From contig CAWINP010000001.1 in assembly GCA_963837485.1 (NCBI GenBank), positions 310,001 to 374,000 on the forward strand: a stretch of DNA of 64,000 bases. The letters run 5' to 3'. Every line of letters begins with the position of its first letter. The stretch's first letter is position 1. Under the pieces are notes generated by a model. That model saw nothing but the letters and a program-made list of their open reading frames with translations. It was not told the origin of the DNA and did no database searches. This document shows, one piece after another, positions 42,540-51,156 of this stretch. This DNA is from Solirubrobacter sp963837485. Lineage in GTDB: Bacteria; Actinomycetota; Thermoleophilia; Solirubrobacterales; Solirubrobacteraceae. The position numbers and the translations under genes were made by a program.

Positions 42540-44020
42540 CCGAGCTGGCGCGCGATTTCTATCTGCTCGCGGCCGTGGCCGGGCTGGCGCTGGTCGTCGC
42601 CCACGCGGGCATGCCGGTGCTCGCGCAGGGCGCGTACGCGGCGGTCGGCGGCGTGGGCGCGCTCCAGCTCGAGCGCGCAGGGCTGCCGATCGGCAGCGCC
42701 GTGCTCGTCGCGGTGGCCGGCGGCGGGCTGGCGGGGGCGGCGACCGGGGCGCTGCTGGCGCGCGCCGAGGGCCCGGCGATCGCGCTGTGCACGTGGGCGC
42801 TGTCGTGGCTCGGATTCGTGGCGCTGCTCGCGTTCCCCGGCCTGGCGGGCGGCGAGCAGGGGCTCACGCGGCCCGCCGTCGACCGCGTGGAGGGGCTGTT
42901 CGGCGGCTTCACGCTGACGCCGCGCGTGCACCTCGCCGCCGCCGCGCTCCTGTGCGCCGCCGCCCTGCTCGTCACCGCGCGGCTGCGCTTCGACGACGCC
43001 GCGGCCGCGCGCGACGATGCCGAGCTGGCGCGCACGCTGCGTCTGCCGGTCGCGCGGCGGCGGATCGAGCTGATGGCGGCCGCCGGCGCGCTCGGCGCCG
43101 CGGCGGGCGCCGGCGTGAGCCTGCTGCTCGGCGTCGCCGCGCCCGCCGACCTTTCGCCGTTGCTCTCGCTGCAGCTGTTCGCGGCGTGTGTCATCGGCGG
43201 CAGCTCGCCGGTGGCCGGCCCGGTGCTCGCGTTCGCGGTGATCGCGGCGATCCCGCGGCTGACCGACGCGGTCGCGCAGCTGGGCGCGTCCGAGGCGGCG
43301 GCGACGGGCGTCGTCAGCGCCGCGCTGCTGGTGGCGTGCGCGGTCCTGCGCCCGGCGGTGAGCCGGGCCGCCTGGGCGAAGCCGGGCGGCGGGCGCGTGC
43401 CCGCCCGGAAGCCCGAGCGCGCCCGCGCGGCCGCCGGGACGCCGCTGCTCGTCGCGCGCGGGCTCGACCTGCGGCTCGGCGGCGTGCACGTCCTGCGCGG
43501 CGTCGACCTCGAGCTGCGCGCGGGCGAGATCCATGCCGTGATCGGCCCGAACGGGAGCGGGAAGACGACGCTGCTGCGCGTGCTGGCCGGCGAGCTGCGG
43601 GCGGGCGGGACGGTGGAGGGCGAGCCGGTCGCGCGCACGCTGCAGCGCGACGGGACGTTCGCGTCGCTGCCGCCGGACCGCCAGCTGGCCGTGGCGGGCG
43701 GTACGAGCGCGCTCGCCGGTGAGCTCGCCGGCGCGGGGTTCCTGGCCGTCGGGCGGGTCGCGGCCACCGGCGCGCACGTGCTCGCGCTCGACGAGCCGGC
43801 GGCCGGGCTCGCCGACGTCGGCGAGCTCGTCGCGCTGCTGCACCGGCTGGCCGCCGAGGGCCGAGGCGTGCTCGTGGTCGAGCACGACATGCGACTCGTC
43901 GCGGCCGCCGCCGACGTCGTGACGGTGCTCGACCAGGGTCGCGTGATCGCGTGCGGCGATCCGGGCGAGGTCGTCCGCGATGCCGCGGTCCGCGAGGTCT
44001 ACCTGGGGACGCCCGCGTGA
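42536..44020 (+). CDS. LivM-LivG fusion with degenerate ATPase signature
   Basis: A 494-residue fusion: residues 1-285 are a LivM-type permease (MPVLAQGAYAAVGGVGALQL, SLQLFAACVIGGSSPVAGPV), residues about 302-494 a LivG-type ATPase. Walker A (GPNGSGKTTLLR), the RTLQ Q-loop, Walker B (VLALDEPAAGL) and the H-loop (VVEHDMRLV) are present. The helical domain is about 20 residues shorter than usual, and the LSGGQ signature aligns with LAGEL. This subunit may be catalytically weak, leaving LivF to complete the active site. Fusion and lost signature are both unusual. Confidence 0.82.
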   Translation: MTELARDFYLLAAVAGLALVVAHAGMPVLAQGAYAAVGGVGALQLERAGLPIGSAVLVAVAGGGLAGAATGALLARAEGPAIALCTWALSWLGFVALLAFPGLAGGEQGLTRPAVDRVEGLFGGFTLTPRVHLAAAALLCAAALLVTARLRFDDAAAARDDAELARTLRLPVARRRIELMAAAGALGAAAGAGVSLLLGVAAPADLSPLLSLQLFAACVIGGSSPVAGPVLAFAVIAAIPRLTDAVAQLGASEAAATGVVSAALLVACAVLRPAVSRAAWAKPGGGRVPARKPERARAAAGTPLLVARGLDLRLGGVHVLRGVDLELRAGEIHAVIGPNGSGKTTLLRVLAGELRAGGTVEGEPVARTLQRDGTFASLPPDRQLAVAGGTSALAGELAGAGFLAVGRVAATGAHVLALDEPAAGLADVGELVALLHRLAAEGRGVLVVEHDMRLVAAAADVVTVLDQGRVIACGDPGEVVRDAAVREVYLGTPA

Positions 44021-44691
44021 GCGCGGGCGAGCCACCGCGTGGTGAGGTGCCGCCCCAGGGCGACCGGCCGCTGCGCGGCGACCTGTCGCCGGCCCTCGAC
44101 GTGGCCCCCGGGGAGATCGTGGCCGTCGTCGGGGCTCCCGGCGCGGGCAAGACGGCGCTGCTCGAGCGGATCGCGGCGGCCACGCCCGGCACCGCGTTCG
44201 TTCCCGCCGGCCGCCGCGTGTTCGGGTCGCTGACCGTGGCCGAGAACCTCGCGGTCGGCGCCTACCGCGATCGCCGCGACCGTGCGCTCGTCGCCCGCCG
44301 TCGCGAGCGCGTGCATGCGCTCTTCCCGCGCCTGGCCGAGCGCGCCGCCCAGGGCGCCGGGACCCTTTCGGGCGGCGAGCAGCAGTTGCTGGTGATCGCG
44401 CGGGCGCTGATGAGCGAGCCCGCGCTGCTCGTGCTCGACGAGCCCGCCGCCGGCCTCGGCCCCCCGGCGGTCGCCGCCGTCGCCGAGGCGCTTGCCGGCG
44501 TTCGCGGGGCGCCGGATGCGACATCGCGCGACACCGGCGGCGCGGTCGTCTTCGCCGAGGCCGCGCTCGGCCTCGCCCGCCGGATCGCCGACCGCGTCGT
44601 CCTGCTCGAGGCCGGAGCCGTCGCGCTCGACGCCCCGCGCGCCCGGGCGTTCGCCGACGAGCGACTCGGCGAGGCGTATCTGGTACGCTGA
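44017..44691 (+). CDS. livF: Branched-chain amino acid-type ABC ATPase (LivF)
   Basis: A 224-residue ATPase from GTG 44017 (GTGA overlap with the previous gene). Walker A GAPGAGKTALLER, the LivF-type GRRVFGSLTVAENLAVGAY, an intact signature TLSGGEQQLLVIARAL and Walker B LLVLDEPAAGLG are present. The N-terminal beta strands before Walker A are short compared with typical LivF. The transporter ends here, 9 nt before the GntR gene. Confidence 0.87.
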   Translation: MSAGEPPRGEVPPQGDRPLRGDLSPALDVAPGEIVAVVGAPGAGKTALLERIAAATPGTAFVPAGRRVFGSLTVAENLAVGAYRDRRDRALVARRRERVHALFPRLAERAAQGAGTLSGGEQQLLVIARALMSEPALLVLDEPAAGLGPPAVAAVAEALAGVRGAPDATSRDTGGAVVFAEAALGLARRIADRVVLLEAGAVALDAPRARAFADERLGEAYLVR

Positions 44692-44702
44692 CCAGACCAG
44701 AT
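44678..44702. promoter_or_regulatory. Palindrome at the GntR start (candidate operator)
   Basis: ATCTGGT (44678-44684) and ACCAGAT (44696-44702) are an exact inverted pair; an inner pair CTGGT/ACCAG (44680-44695) overlaps it. FadR-type regulators often bind TGGT-Nx-ACCA sites. Its location across the livF stop and the gntR start suggests autoregulation. Confidence 0.5.
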
Positions 44703-45402
44703 GGAAGCCAGCCTGTCCACTTTTCGGCCACTGCAGCGCTACGAGCAGATCGCCGAGCGCCTGGCCGCCGACATCCGCGCCGGCCGGCTCGCCCCCGGCG
44801 AGCGCCTGCCGTCGGAGCGCGAGCTGGCACGCGCGCTGGAGGTCAGCCGCGCGTCCGTGCGCGAGGCGCTGGCCGCGCTCCAGCTCCGCGGCGCGGTCGA
44901 GACGCGCCCGGGCGCCGGGACGTTCGTGACCGCCGAGGGCGCCGAGGCGCCGGCCGAGCCGCCGCACGACGCGAGCCCGTCGGACGTGCTCGAGGCGCGC
45001 TCGCAGCTGGAGCCCGCGGTGGCCCGGCTGGCGGCCGCCCGCGCGCAGCGTGACCCGGGCGCCGAGAAGCTGCTCGACGCCATGGACGGCGCCACCGATC
45101 CGGCCGATCCGGCGCTGCGCGCCATCTGGAACGCGTCCGATCGCCTGTTCCACCGCCAGCTCGCGGCCATGACCGGCAACCCGGTCCTGCTCGCGTTCGC
45201 CGACCACGTCGCCGCGCTGATGGACGAGCCGCTGTGGCAGCGCCTGCGCGACGACTCGATCGCCACGCCCGGCCGCACCCGGATCCACGTGGCCGAGCAC
45301 CGGATGATCTACGAGGCGATCGTGGACGGGGACGCCGAGGCCGCGGCGTTCTACTCGGCCCAGCACATCAACCGCGTCCGCACCTACATGGAGTTGTCCT
45401 AA
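44701..45402 (+). CDS. GntR/FadR-family (FCD) transcription factor
   Basis: A 233-residue regulator: N-terminal winged helix (PGERLPSERELARALEVSRA followed by SVREALAALQLRGAV, GAGTFV) and a C-terminal all-helical FCD ligand domain with metal-binding Asp/His residues (FHRQLAAMTGNPVLLAF, HRMIYEAIVDGDAEAAAF). Its TAA overlaps the ATG of the deaminase gene (TAATG), so it probably controls the hydroxyproline genes downstream in response to a pathway acid. Confidence 0.92.
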   Translation: MEASLSTFRPLQRYEQIAERLAADIRAGRLAPGERLPSERELARALEVSRASVREALAALQLRGAVETRPGAGTFVTAEGAEAPAEPPHDASPSDVLEARSQLEPAVARLAAARAQRDPGAEKLLDAMDGATDPADPALRAIWNASDRLFHRQLAAMTGNPVLLAFADHVAALMDEPLWQRLRDDSIATPGRTRIHVAEHRMIYEAIVDGDAEAAAFYSAQHINRVRTYMELS

Positions 45403-46289
45403 TGGCCTTCGAAGGCATCATCCCCGCCGTCACCACCCCGTTCGACGCGTCCGACCAGGTCGACGTCCCCGCGCTGAAGGCCAACTGCGAGGCGCTTGTG
45501 GAGGCCGGCGTGCACGGCTTCGTCGCCACCGGCACGATGGGCGAGGCCGCCAGCCTCTCCTCCGAGGAGCGCCGCACGGTCGTCAAGGCCGTCGTCGAGG
45601 CCGCCGCGGGGCGTGTGCCGGTGACCGTCGGCGTCTCCTCCGGCTCCGCCCTGACCTCGCTCGCCTACGCGCTGGACGCGAAGGTCCTCGGCGCGACGGC
45701 GATCATGTCGCTGCCGCCGCTCGGCTACCGCGCCGACGACGACGAGGTCGTCGCGTTCTTCACCGAGCTCGCCTCAGGCACCGGCCTGCCGCTCATGGCC
45801 TACAACAATCCTGAGGCCTCGGGCGTCGACATGGCGCCCGACCTGATCGTGCGCATCTACGAGGAGGTCGACGGCGTCGCCGCGATCAAGGAGTGCTCGG
45901 GCGACGTGCGCCGGATCCCGCACATCCTCAACGCGACGAGCGAGCTGGAGGTCCTGGTCGGCGGCGACGACTGGGCGCTCGAGGGCTTCGCCGCCGGCGC
46001 GACCGGCTGGGTGACCGGCGTCGGCGTCGTGGCGCCACGCGAGGTCGTCGAGCTCTACGACCTCGTCAACGCGGGCGAGCTGGCGAAGGCGCGCGCGTTG
46101 TACCGTCGCCTGCTGCCGATCGCGCGCTTCGACATGACCCCCAAGCTCGTCCAGTACTTCAAGGCGGCGCAGGACGCCGTCGGCTTCAACGGCGGCCCGA
46201 CGCGCCCGCCGCGGCTCCCGCTGAACCCGGCCGAGCGCGGGGCGCTCGACGCCGCACTGGCGATCCTGCGCGAGCCCGCCCACGCGTAA
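45402..46289 (+). CDS. DapA-family lyase, probably pyrroline-4-hydroxy-2-carboxylate deaminase
   Basis: A class I aldolase-fold enzyme of 295 residues with the Schiff-base Lys in AAIKECSGDVRR, the Tyr in PLMAYNNPEASGVDM and the Thr-Gly loop in ATGTMGEAASLSSEE. DapA homologues coupled to a 4-hydroxyproline epimerase are usually LhpC, which deaminates pyrroline-4-hydroxy-2-carboxylate to alpha-ketoglutarate semialdehyde. The direct TAATG link to the epimerase gene supports that role over dihydrodipicolinate synthase. Confidence 0.85.
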   Translation: MAFEGIIPAVTTPFDASDQVDVPALKANCEALVEAGVHGFVATGTMGEAASLSSEERRTVVKAVVEAAAGRVPVTVGVSSGSALTSLAYALDAKVLGATAIMSLPPLGYRADDDEVVAFFTELASGTGLPLMAYNNPEASGVDMAPDLIVRIYEEVDGVAAIKECSGDVRRIPHILNATSELEVLVGGDDWALEGFAAGATGWVTGVGVVAPREVVELYDLVNAGELAKARALYRRLLPIARFDMTPKLVQYFKAAQDAVGFNGGPTRPPRLPLNPAERGALDAALAILREPAHA

Positions 46290-47290
46290 TGCATTCACGC
46301 CGGTACTTCGCGGCCGTCGACTCCCACACCGAGGGGATGCCGACGCGCGTCGTGACCGGCGGTGTGGGCCCGATCCCGGGCGCGACGATGCTCGAGCGCA
46401 AGCTCCACTTCGAGCAGGAGCTGGACGACCTGCGGCTGCTGCTCATGCGCGAGCCGCGCGGTCACGGCGCGATGTCGGGGGCGATCCTGCAGCCCCCGGC
46501 GCGCGACGACGCCGACTGGGGCGTGCTCTTCATCGAGGTGTCCGGGCTGCTCCCGATGTGCGGGCACGGGACGATCGGCGTCGCCACGGTGCTGGTCGAG
46601 ACGGGGATGGTCGAGGTCACCGAACCGGAGACCGTCATCCGCCTCGACGTGCCGGCCGGGCTGGTCGAGGCGCGCGTGCAGGTGCGCGACGGGCGCGCGA
46701 AGGCGGTCACGATCCGCAACGTCGCGTCGTTCCTGCACGCCCGCGATCGCTCGGTCGAGGTACCGGGCTACGGCACGGTGCGCTACGACATGGCCTACGG
46801 CGGGAACTTCTACGCGCTCACGCCGGCCGCGGACGCCGGGCTCGCGGTGGACCCGGGGCGCTCGGACGAGCTCGTGCACGCCGGGCTCGCGGTGATGGCG
46901 GCGATCAACGCCGCCGACCGCCCGGTCCATCCGGAGGACCCGCGCATCGGCGGCTGCCACCACGTCGTCTTCCACGAGCCGGGGCGCGACGGCGCCGACG
47001 CCGTCGCCGCGACGTCGATCCACCCCGGCTGGCTGGACCGCTCGCCGTGCGGGACCGGGACGTCGGCACGGATGGCGGCGCTGCACGCGCGCGGGGAGTT
47101 GGAGATCGGCCGCCCGTTCGTCAACGAGTCGGTGATCGGGACGCGCTTCACGGGCCGGCTCGTGGCAGAGACGACCGTCGGCGAAACGCCCGCCGTGATC
47201 CCCGAGATCACCGGGCGCGCGTGGATCACCGGGATGGGCCAGTACCTGCTCGACGCCGAGGACCCGTTTCCGGCCGGTTTCGCGTTGTAG
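46289..47290 (+). CDS. Proline racemase family, probable 4-hydroxyproline 2-epimerase
   Basis: Cofactor-independent epimerase of 333 residues using two cysteines as acid and base: the first in LLPMCGHGTIGVAT, the second in LDRSPCGTGTSARMA. Both are present, which excludes the Thr-containing trans-3-hydroxyproline dehydratases. N-terminal FAAVDSHTEGMPTRVVTGGV is typical. It converts trans-4-hydroxy-L-proline to cis-4-hydroxy-D-proline. It overlaps the deaminase gene by one nucleotide (TAATG). Confidence 0.9.
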   Translation: MHSRRYFAAVDSHTEGMPTRVVTGGVGPIPGATMLERKLHFEQELDDLRLLLMREPRGHGAMSGAILQPPARDDADWGVLFIEVSGLLPMCGHGTIGVATVLVETGMVEVTEPETVIRLDVPAGLVEARVQVRDGRAKAVTIRNVASFLHARDRSVEVPGYGTVRYDMAYGGNFYALTPAADAGLAVDPGRSDELVHAGLAVMAAINAADRPVHPEDPRIGGCHHVVFHEPGRDGADAVAATSIHPGWLDRSPCGTGTSARMAALHARGELEIGRPFVNESVIGTRFTGRLVAETTVGETPAVIPEITGRAWITGMGQYLLDAEDPFPAGFAL

Positions 47291-47502
47291 CGCGGGGTGA
47301 ACGTCAACTGCGCCGGTACAGGGCTCCTGTCCACGTCGAGTTTGTCGGGCTGTAGCCGACTTAGTTTAGGCCGGATTCCCTGACCGGCGCCAGCGGATGA
47401 TCGTATAGCGATCCGGACCGACCGCGCGAATCTCCCCCTCCTCCTTACCTGCCTGCTTTTGCCGTACGAGCCAGCTCGCAATGGGCTCTCAACGCCGGGC
47501 AG
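47291..47502. other. 212-bp intergenic region with small hairpins
   Basis: Less GC-rich than its surroundings. Holds GTCGG-N7-CCGAC followed by TTAGTTTA (about 47347-47370), a possible terminator of the epimerase operon, and GATCGTATAGCGATC (about 47399-47413). No ORF with coding features, and no RNA family recognised. Confidence 0.5.
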
Positions 47503-48216
47503 TCAAGCGCGCATCGCGTCAATCCCCCGCACCAGAGCATCGAGCCCGAACTCGAACCGGTCATCGCCCTCGCCGGACGTCAACGGCCCCGCCAGCGCGA
47601 CGATGTGCGGGAACCGGTCCGCCGGCAGGGACGAGAAGTAGCGCCGTAGCTCGGCGATGTACTCGGCGCCGGCGTTCGGCAGCTCCTTGGCCGAGTAGAG
47701 CGACTCCTCGTAGGCCGTGGCGGTGGCGTACAGCGGCAGGATGTCGGCCGCGAACGCGATCACCTGCTCGGGCAGGCCGGCGTCGCGCATCACGCCGAGG
47801 GTTCCGTTGATCAGTCGCAGCGCGTTCGGGCCGGTGGGGATGTTGCCGAGCGACGCGCGCGCGAGGTCGCGGTGCTCGGCGAGCACGCGCCGCATCCCGC
47901 GGATCACGTCCTTGACCTGGTCCTGCCATGGCGCCTTGCCGATCTCGGGCACCGGGATGTCGCCGCACACGCGCTCGATCAGCAGCGAGAGCAGCTCGTC
48001 CTTGCCGCTCACGTGCGCATACAGGGACGCCGGCCCGGTCCCGAGCCGCTCGGCGACCGCGCGCATGTTCATCCCGTCCACGCCGCCCTCGTCCAGGACC
48101 GACAGCGCCGCGTCGACGACCGCCTCGCGCGTCAGCGCGCGCCGGCGCGGCTTGCGGCCGCGGACGCCCGGCGCCGGAGGGAGGTCGTCAAAGAAGGGGG
48201 TTGACACGAACACCAT
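47503..48216 (-). CDS. TetR-family repressor
   Basis: A 237-residue regulator with an N-terminal HTH (TREAVVDAALSVLDEGGVDG followed by MNMRAVAERLGTGPASLYAH) and a C-terminal domain like that of TetR itself (LAEHRDLARASLGNIPTGPN, FEFGLDALVRGIDAM). It is divergent from the DHA2 efflux gene with overlapping control region, the standard layout for a drug-responsive local repressor. ATG 48216 lies inside the operator; GTG 48207 is an alternative. Confidence 0.92.
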   Translation of the reverse strand: MVFVSTPFFDDLPPAPGVRGRKPRRRALTREAVVDAALSVLDEGGVDGMNMRAVAERLGTGPASLYAHVSGKDELLSLLIERVCGDIPVPEIGKAPWQDQVKDVIRGMRRVLAEHRDLARASLGNIPTGPNALRLINGTLGVMRDAGLPEQVIAFAADILPLYATATAYEESLYSAKELPNAGAEYIAELRRYFSSLPADRFPHIVALAGPLTSGEGDDRFEFGLDALVRGIDAMRA

Positions 48217-48239
48217 TCTATCGCTAGAACTGTGTTCGT
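48206..48239. promoter_or_regulatory. 34-bp TetR operator candidate with nested dyads
   Basis: Outer arms ACGAACAC (48206-48213) and GTGTTCGT (48232-48239) and inner arms TTCTA (48216-48220) and TAGAA (48225-48229) share the same symmetry axis at 48222.5. All four arms match perfectly. The site covers the start regions of both divergent genes. Confidence 0.75.
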
Positions 48240-48240
48240 C

Positions 48241-49713
48241 ATGTCGAACATTGTTCTGAATCAAGTTCCGGACGTGATTCCGGAAGCGGCGGCACCCACG
48301 ACCGAGTCCGCGGGCCACCCGCGCCGCTGGGCGATCCTCGCCCTGATCCTCGCCGTCGAGGTCATGGACCTGATCGACGGCACGATCGTCAACGTCGCCT
48401 CGCCCGCGATCCGCGAGGGCCTCGGCGCATCGCTGTCCGCGCTGCAGTGGATCGCCGGCGGCTACGCGCTCACGTTCGCGATCGGCCTCGTGACCGGGGG
48501 CCGGCTCGGCGACATCTTCGGCCGCCGCCGGCTGTTCCTGCTCGGCGTCGCCGGCTTCACGCTCATGTCCGCGCTCTGCGGCACGGCCCAGTCGCCGGAG
48601 ATGCTGATCGTCACCCGCCTCGCCCAGGGCGCCTTCGCGGCGATCATGATCCCGCAGGGCTTCGGGATCCTCAAGCAGGTCTTCCCGCCGGAGGAGATCG
48701 GGAAGGCGTTCGGCCTCTTCGGACCGGTGATCGGCCTGTCGGCCGTGCTCGGCCCCGTCGTCGGCGGGCTGCTGGTGGATGGCCCGGGGTGGCGCTGGAT
48801 CTTCCTCGTCAACGTGCCGCTCGGCATCGTCGCGCTGCTCGGCAGCCGCCGGCTGCTGGGGTGGGCGGGCTCGGATCCGTTCCGCGCGAAGGAGCGGCCG
48901 ACGCTCGACCTCGGGGGCGCGGCGCTCGTCAGCCTCGCCGCCGGCCTGCTGATCTACCCGCTGATCCAAGGCCGCGAGGCCGGCTGGCCGGCGTGGACGT
49001 ACGCGTCGATCGCCGCCGCGGTCGCGATCCTCGGCATCTTCGCGCTCTACGAGCGGCGCCGCGAGCGCACGAACAAATCCCCCCTGGTCACCCCGAGCCT
49101 GTTCCGCAAGCGCGCGTTCTCCGCCGGCCTGGTCACCGCGCTCGTGTTCTTCGCCGGGATGATCGGGCTGATGCTCGTGTTCACGCTCTACCTGCAGCTC
49201 GGGCAGGGCTTCTCGGCGATCGGCGCGGGCCTCGCGCTCGTCCCGTGGTCGCTCGGCACCGCGATCGGCGCCGGCGCCGGCGCCGCCGTGCTCGGCCCCA
49301 AGCTCGGCCGCCCCACGCTGCATCTGGGCCTGATCGCGATGCTTGGCGGGATCCTCGCGATGCTCGCCGTCGTGCATGGCGGCGGCGCGAACGTCAGCGC
49401 CTGGGCGCTGGCCGGCCCCGAGCTGCTCGCCGGGATCGGCATGGGCGCGATGCTCGCCCCGCTGTTCGACTTCGTGCTCGCCGGCGTCGACGAGCACGAG
49501 GTCGGCTCGGCCTCCGGCGTCCTGAACGCGATGCAGCAGCTCGGCGGCGCAATCGGCATCGCGGTCATCGGGACGCTGTTCTTCTCGGTCGCGGGCCACC
49601 ACGGCATCACCGTCGCGCTCGAGCGGATGCTCTACGTCGAGGCGGGAACCCTGCTCGTGGCCATGGGTCTCGTCTTCCTCCTTCCCATGCGCGCGCGCGA
49701 AACCGACCACTAG
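48241..49713 (+). CDS. DHA2-family MFS drug efflux transporter (14 helices)
   Basis: Proton-coupled exporter of 490 residues. The Asp-containing first helix (LALILAVEVMDLIDGTIVNV) and motif A (GGRLGDIFGRRRLFLLGV) mark the EmrB/QacA group, and about 14 hydrophobic segments follow. Motif C is seen in GLSAVLGPVVGGLLVDG. ATG 48241 is chosen; GTG 48232 would add three residues. Probably induced by its substrate through the divergent TetR. Confidence 0.93.
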   Translation: MSNIVLNQVPDVIPEAAAPTTESAGHPRRWAILALILAVEVMDLIDGTIVNVASPAIREGLGASLSALQWIAGGYALTFAIGLVTGGRLGDIFGRRRLFLLGVAGFTLMSALCGTAQSPEMLIVTRLAQGAFAAIMIPQGFGILKQVFPPEEIGKAFGLFGPVIGLSAVLGPVVGGLLVDGPGWRWIFLVNVPLGIVALLGSRRLLGWAGSDPFRAKERPTLDLGGAALVSLAAGLLIYPLIQGREAGWPAWTYASIAAAVAILGIFALYERRRERTNKSPLVTPSLFRKRAFSAGLVTALVFFAGMIGLMLVFTLYLQLGQGFSAIGAGLALVPWSLGTAIGAGAGAAVLGPKLGRPTLHLGLIAMLGGILAMLAVVHGGGANVSAWALAGPELLAGIGMGAMLAPLFDFVLAGVDEHEVGSASGVLNAMQQLGGAIGIAVIGTLFFSVAGHHGITVALERMLYVEAGTLLVAMGLVFLLPMRARETDH

Positions 49714-49769
49714 AAATCCGACGGTTGCCTGAGGTCCAGGGAAGGGGCCTCAGGTAGCCTTTGGAGGCG

Positions 49770-51026
49770 ATGCCGCCGCGCGATGACGAGGTCCAGACCC
49801 TCGTCGAGCAGCTGAGCGCGGAGCTCGAGCGCTCGGTTCTGGTCGACGACGCGAGCCTGCGGCTGCTCGCCTACAGCCCGACGCTCGGGTCCGACGACGA
49901 GGTCCGGCGCACGGCGATCCTCACGCGCGAGACGCCGCGCGTCATCCGCGACCTCCACTTCGCGCAGGGGATCGCGGCGGCGACCGCGCCGGTCCGCACC
50001 GCGTCGCGGCCGGACTTCGGGCTCGAGTCGCGCGTGTGCGTGCCGATCCGCTGTCAGAGCACGCTGTTCGGCTACCTGTGGCTGATCGACGGCGACCAGT
50101 CGCTGACCGAGGAGGACTGCTCGCTCGCCGAGCGCTGCGCGGACGAGATCGGGACCGCGATGTACCGCCGGCAGGAGCTGGAGAAGCCGCGCCGCGAGCA
50201 GGAGCGACGGCTGCTGGAGGCGCTGCTGTGCGGCGACGCCGCCGCCCGCGACGAGGCCTCCCACGAGCTCCTTGCGGCGGACCTGATCGTCGGAGGCACC
50301 CCGATTGGTGCGTTGTGCATGCGGCCTTGGAGCGACGGCGAGAACGAGCTCGGGCCGGCCGACAAGGCGCGGCTCGGCCTCGCGCTCGACCAGTTCCGCC
50401 GCGCGCTGCCGGTGCGCCAGTCGCTCAGCGTCGTCCGCGCCGAGCACGGCGTCGTGCTCGTCGCCGTCGACTCGCACGTGCAGCGTGCCGGCGGGCTGAA
50501 GGAGCTCGCGCGGCGGCTGCAGGACTCGCTCGAGCAGACGCTCCACGGCGAAGGCCCGTCCCGCGTCGCGCTCGGCTACAGCGAGCAGTGCGAGCACCTG
50601 ACCGACGCGCACCGCGCCTTCGCGCATGCGCGCTTGGCTCTGCGCGTGGCGATGAGCGCGCCCGAGCAGGGCTCGCCGGCCGGCTGGGCGGACCTCGGCG
50701 CCTTCCGCATGCTGGCCCGGCTGGCCGACACGCCGCATCCGGAGGAGCTGCTGCACCCGGGGCTGCCGAAGCTGTTCGAGCTGCAGAGCAAGGAATCACT
50801 GGTTGCGACGCTCGAGGCGTACCTCGACAACGGTTGCGACACCAAGCTGACCGCCGAGGCGCTGTTCCTGCACCGGGCGAGCCTCTACTACCGGCTCCAG
50901 CGGATCGAGCAGCTCACCGGAACGAGCCTCAAGAGCGGAGCGGACCGGCTCGCACTGCATTCATCGCTCAAGCTGGCGCGCCTGCTCGGGCTGCACCCTG
51001 CGCGGAAACGGCTCAACAGCCCCTAG
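49770..51026 (+). CDS. PucR-family transcription factor (GAF plus C-terminal HTH)
   Basis: A 418-residue regulator: GAF-like sensory domain (residues about 10-140, SVLVDDASLRLLAYSP, VCVPIRCQSTLFGYLWLIDG), a GGDEF-like middle region, and the PucR HTH at the C-terminus (LEAYLDNGCDTKLTAEALFL followed by HRASLYYRLQRIEQLTG). It sits directly upstream of the peptide transporter on the same strand and probably activates it. TTG 49761 is an alternative start, since GGAGG is only 2 nt from ATG 49770. Confidence 0.9.
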   Translation: MPPRDDEVQTLVEQLSAELERSVLVDDASLRLLAYSPTLGSDDEVRRTAILTRETPRVIRDLHFAQGIAAATAPVRTASRPDFGLESRVCVPIRCQSTLFGYLWLIDGDQSLTEEDCSLAERCADEIGTAMYRRQELEKPRREQERRLLEALLCGDAAARDEASHELLAADLIVGGTPIGALCMRPWSDGENELGPADKARLGLALDQFRRALPVRQSLSVVRAEHGVVLVAVDSHVQRAGGLKELARRLQDSLEQTLHGEGPSRVALGYSEQCEHLTDAHRAFAHARLALRVAMSAPEQGSPAGWADLGAFRMLARLADTPHPEELLHPGLPKLFELQSKESLVATLEAYLDNGCDTKLTAEALFLHRASLYYRLQRIEQLTGTSLKSGADRLALHSSLKLARLLGLHPARKRLNSP

Positions 51027-51032
51027 CCGGGC

Positions 51033-51074
51033 TTTCGACGTTGGTCTACGCTCCCACATCGCGGTTTCGACGTT
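51033..51074 (+). promoter_or_regulatory. Direct repeats TTTCGACGTT upstream of the binding-protein gene
   Basis: Two identical 10-bp blocks at 51033-51042 and 51065-51074 are 32 bp apart, three helical turns, on the same face of the DNA. They precede a hairpin CCGCCC/GGGCGG (about 51099-51118) in the leader. Plausible PucR binding sites. Confidence 0.5.
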
Positions 51075-51156
51075 TGACCGAGGAGCCGCGAGTCGGCCGC
51101 CCGTAGCTTTGGGCGGACTGGAGGGCAACCCATACCCATAGGAGGGGGAGGGGTCT

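Noticed and set aside
47503..49710. 735-residue minus-strand frame running through the MFS gene into tetR
   Set aside because: Only the last 237 codons are TetR; the rest is antisense to the efflux transporter.
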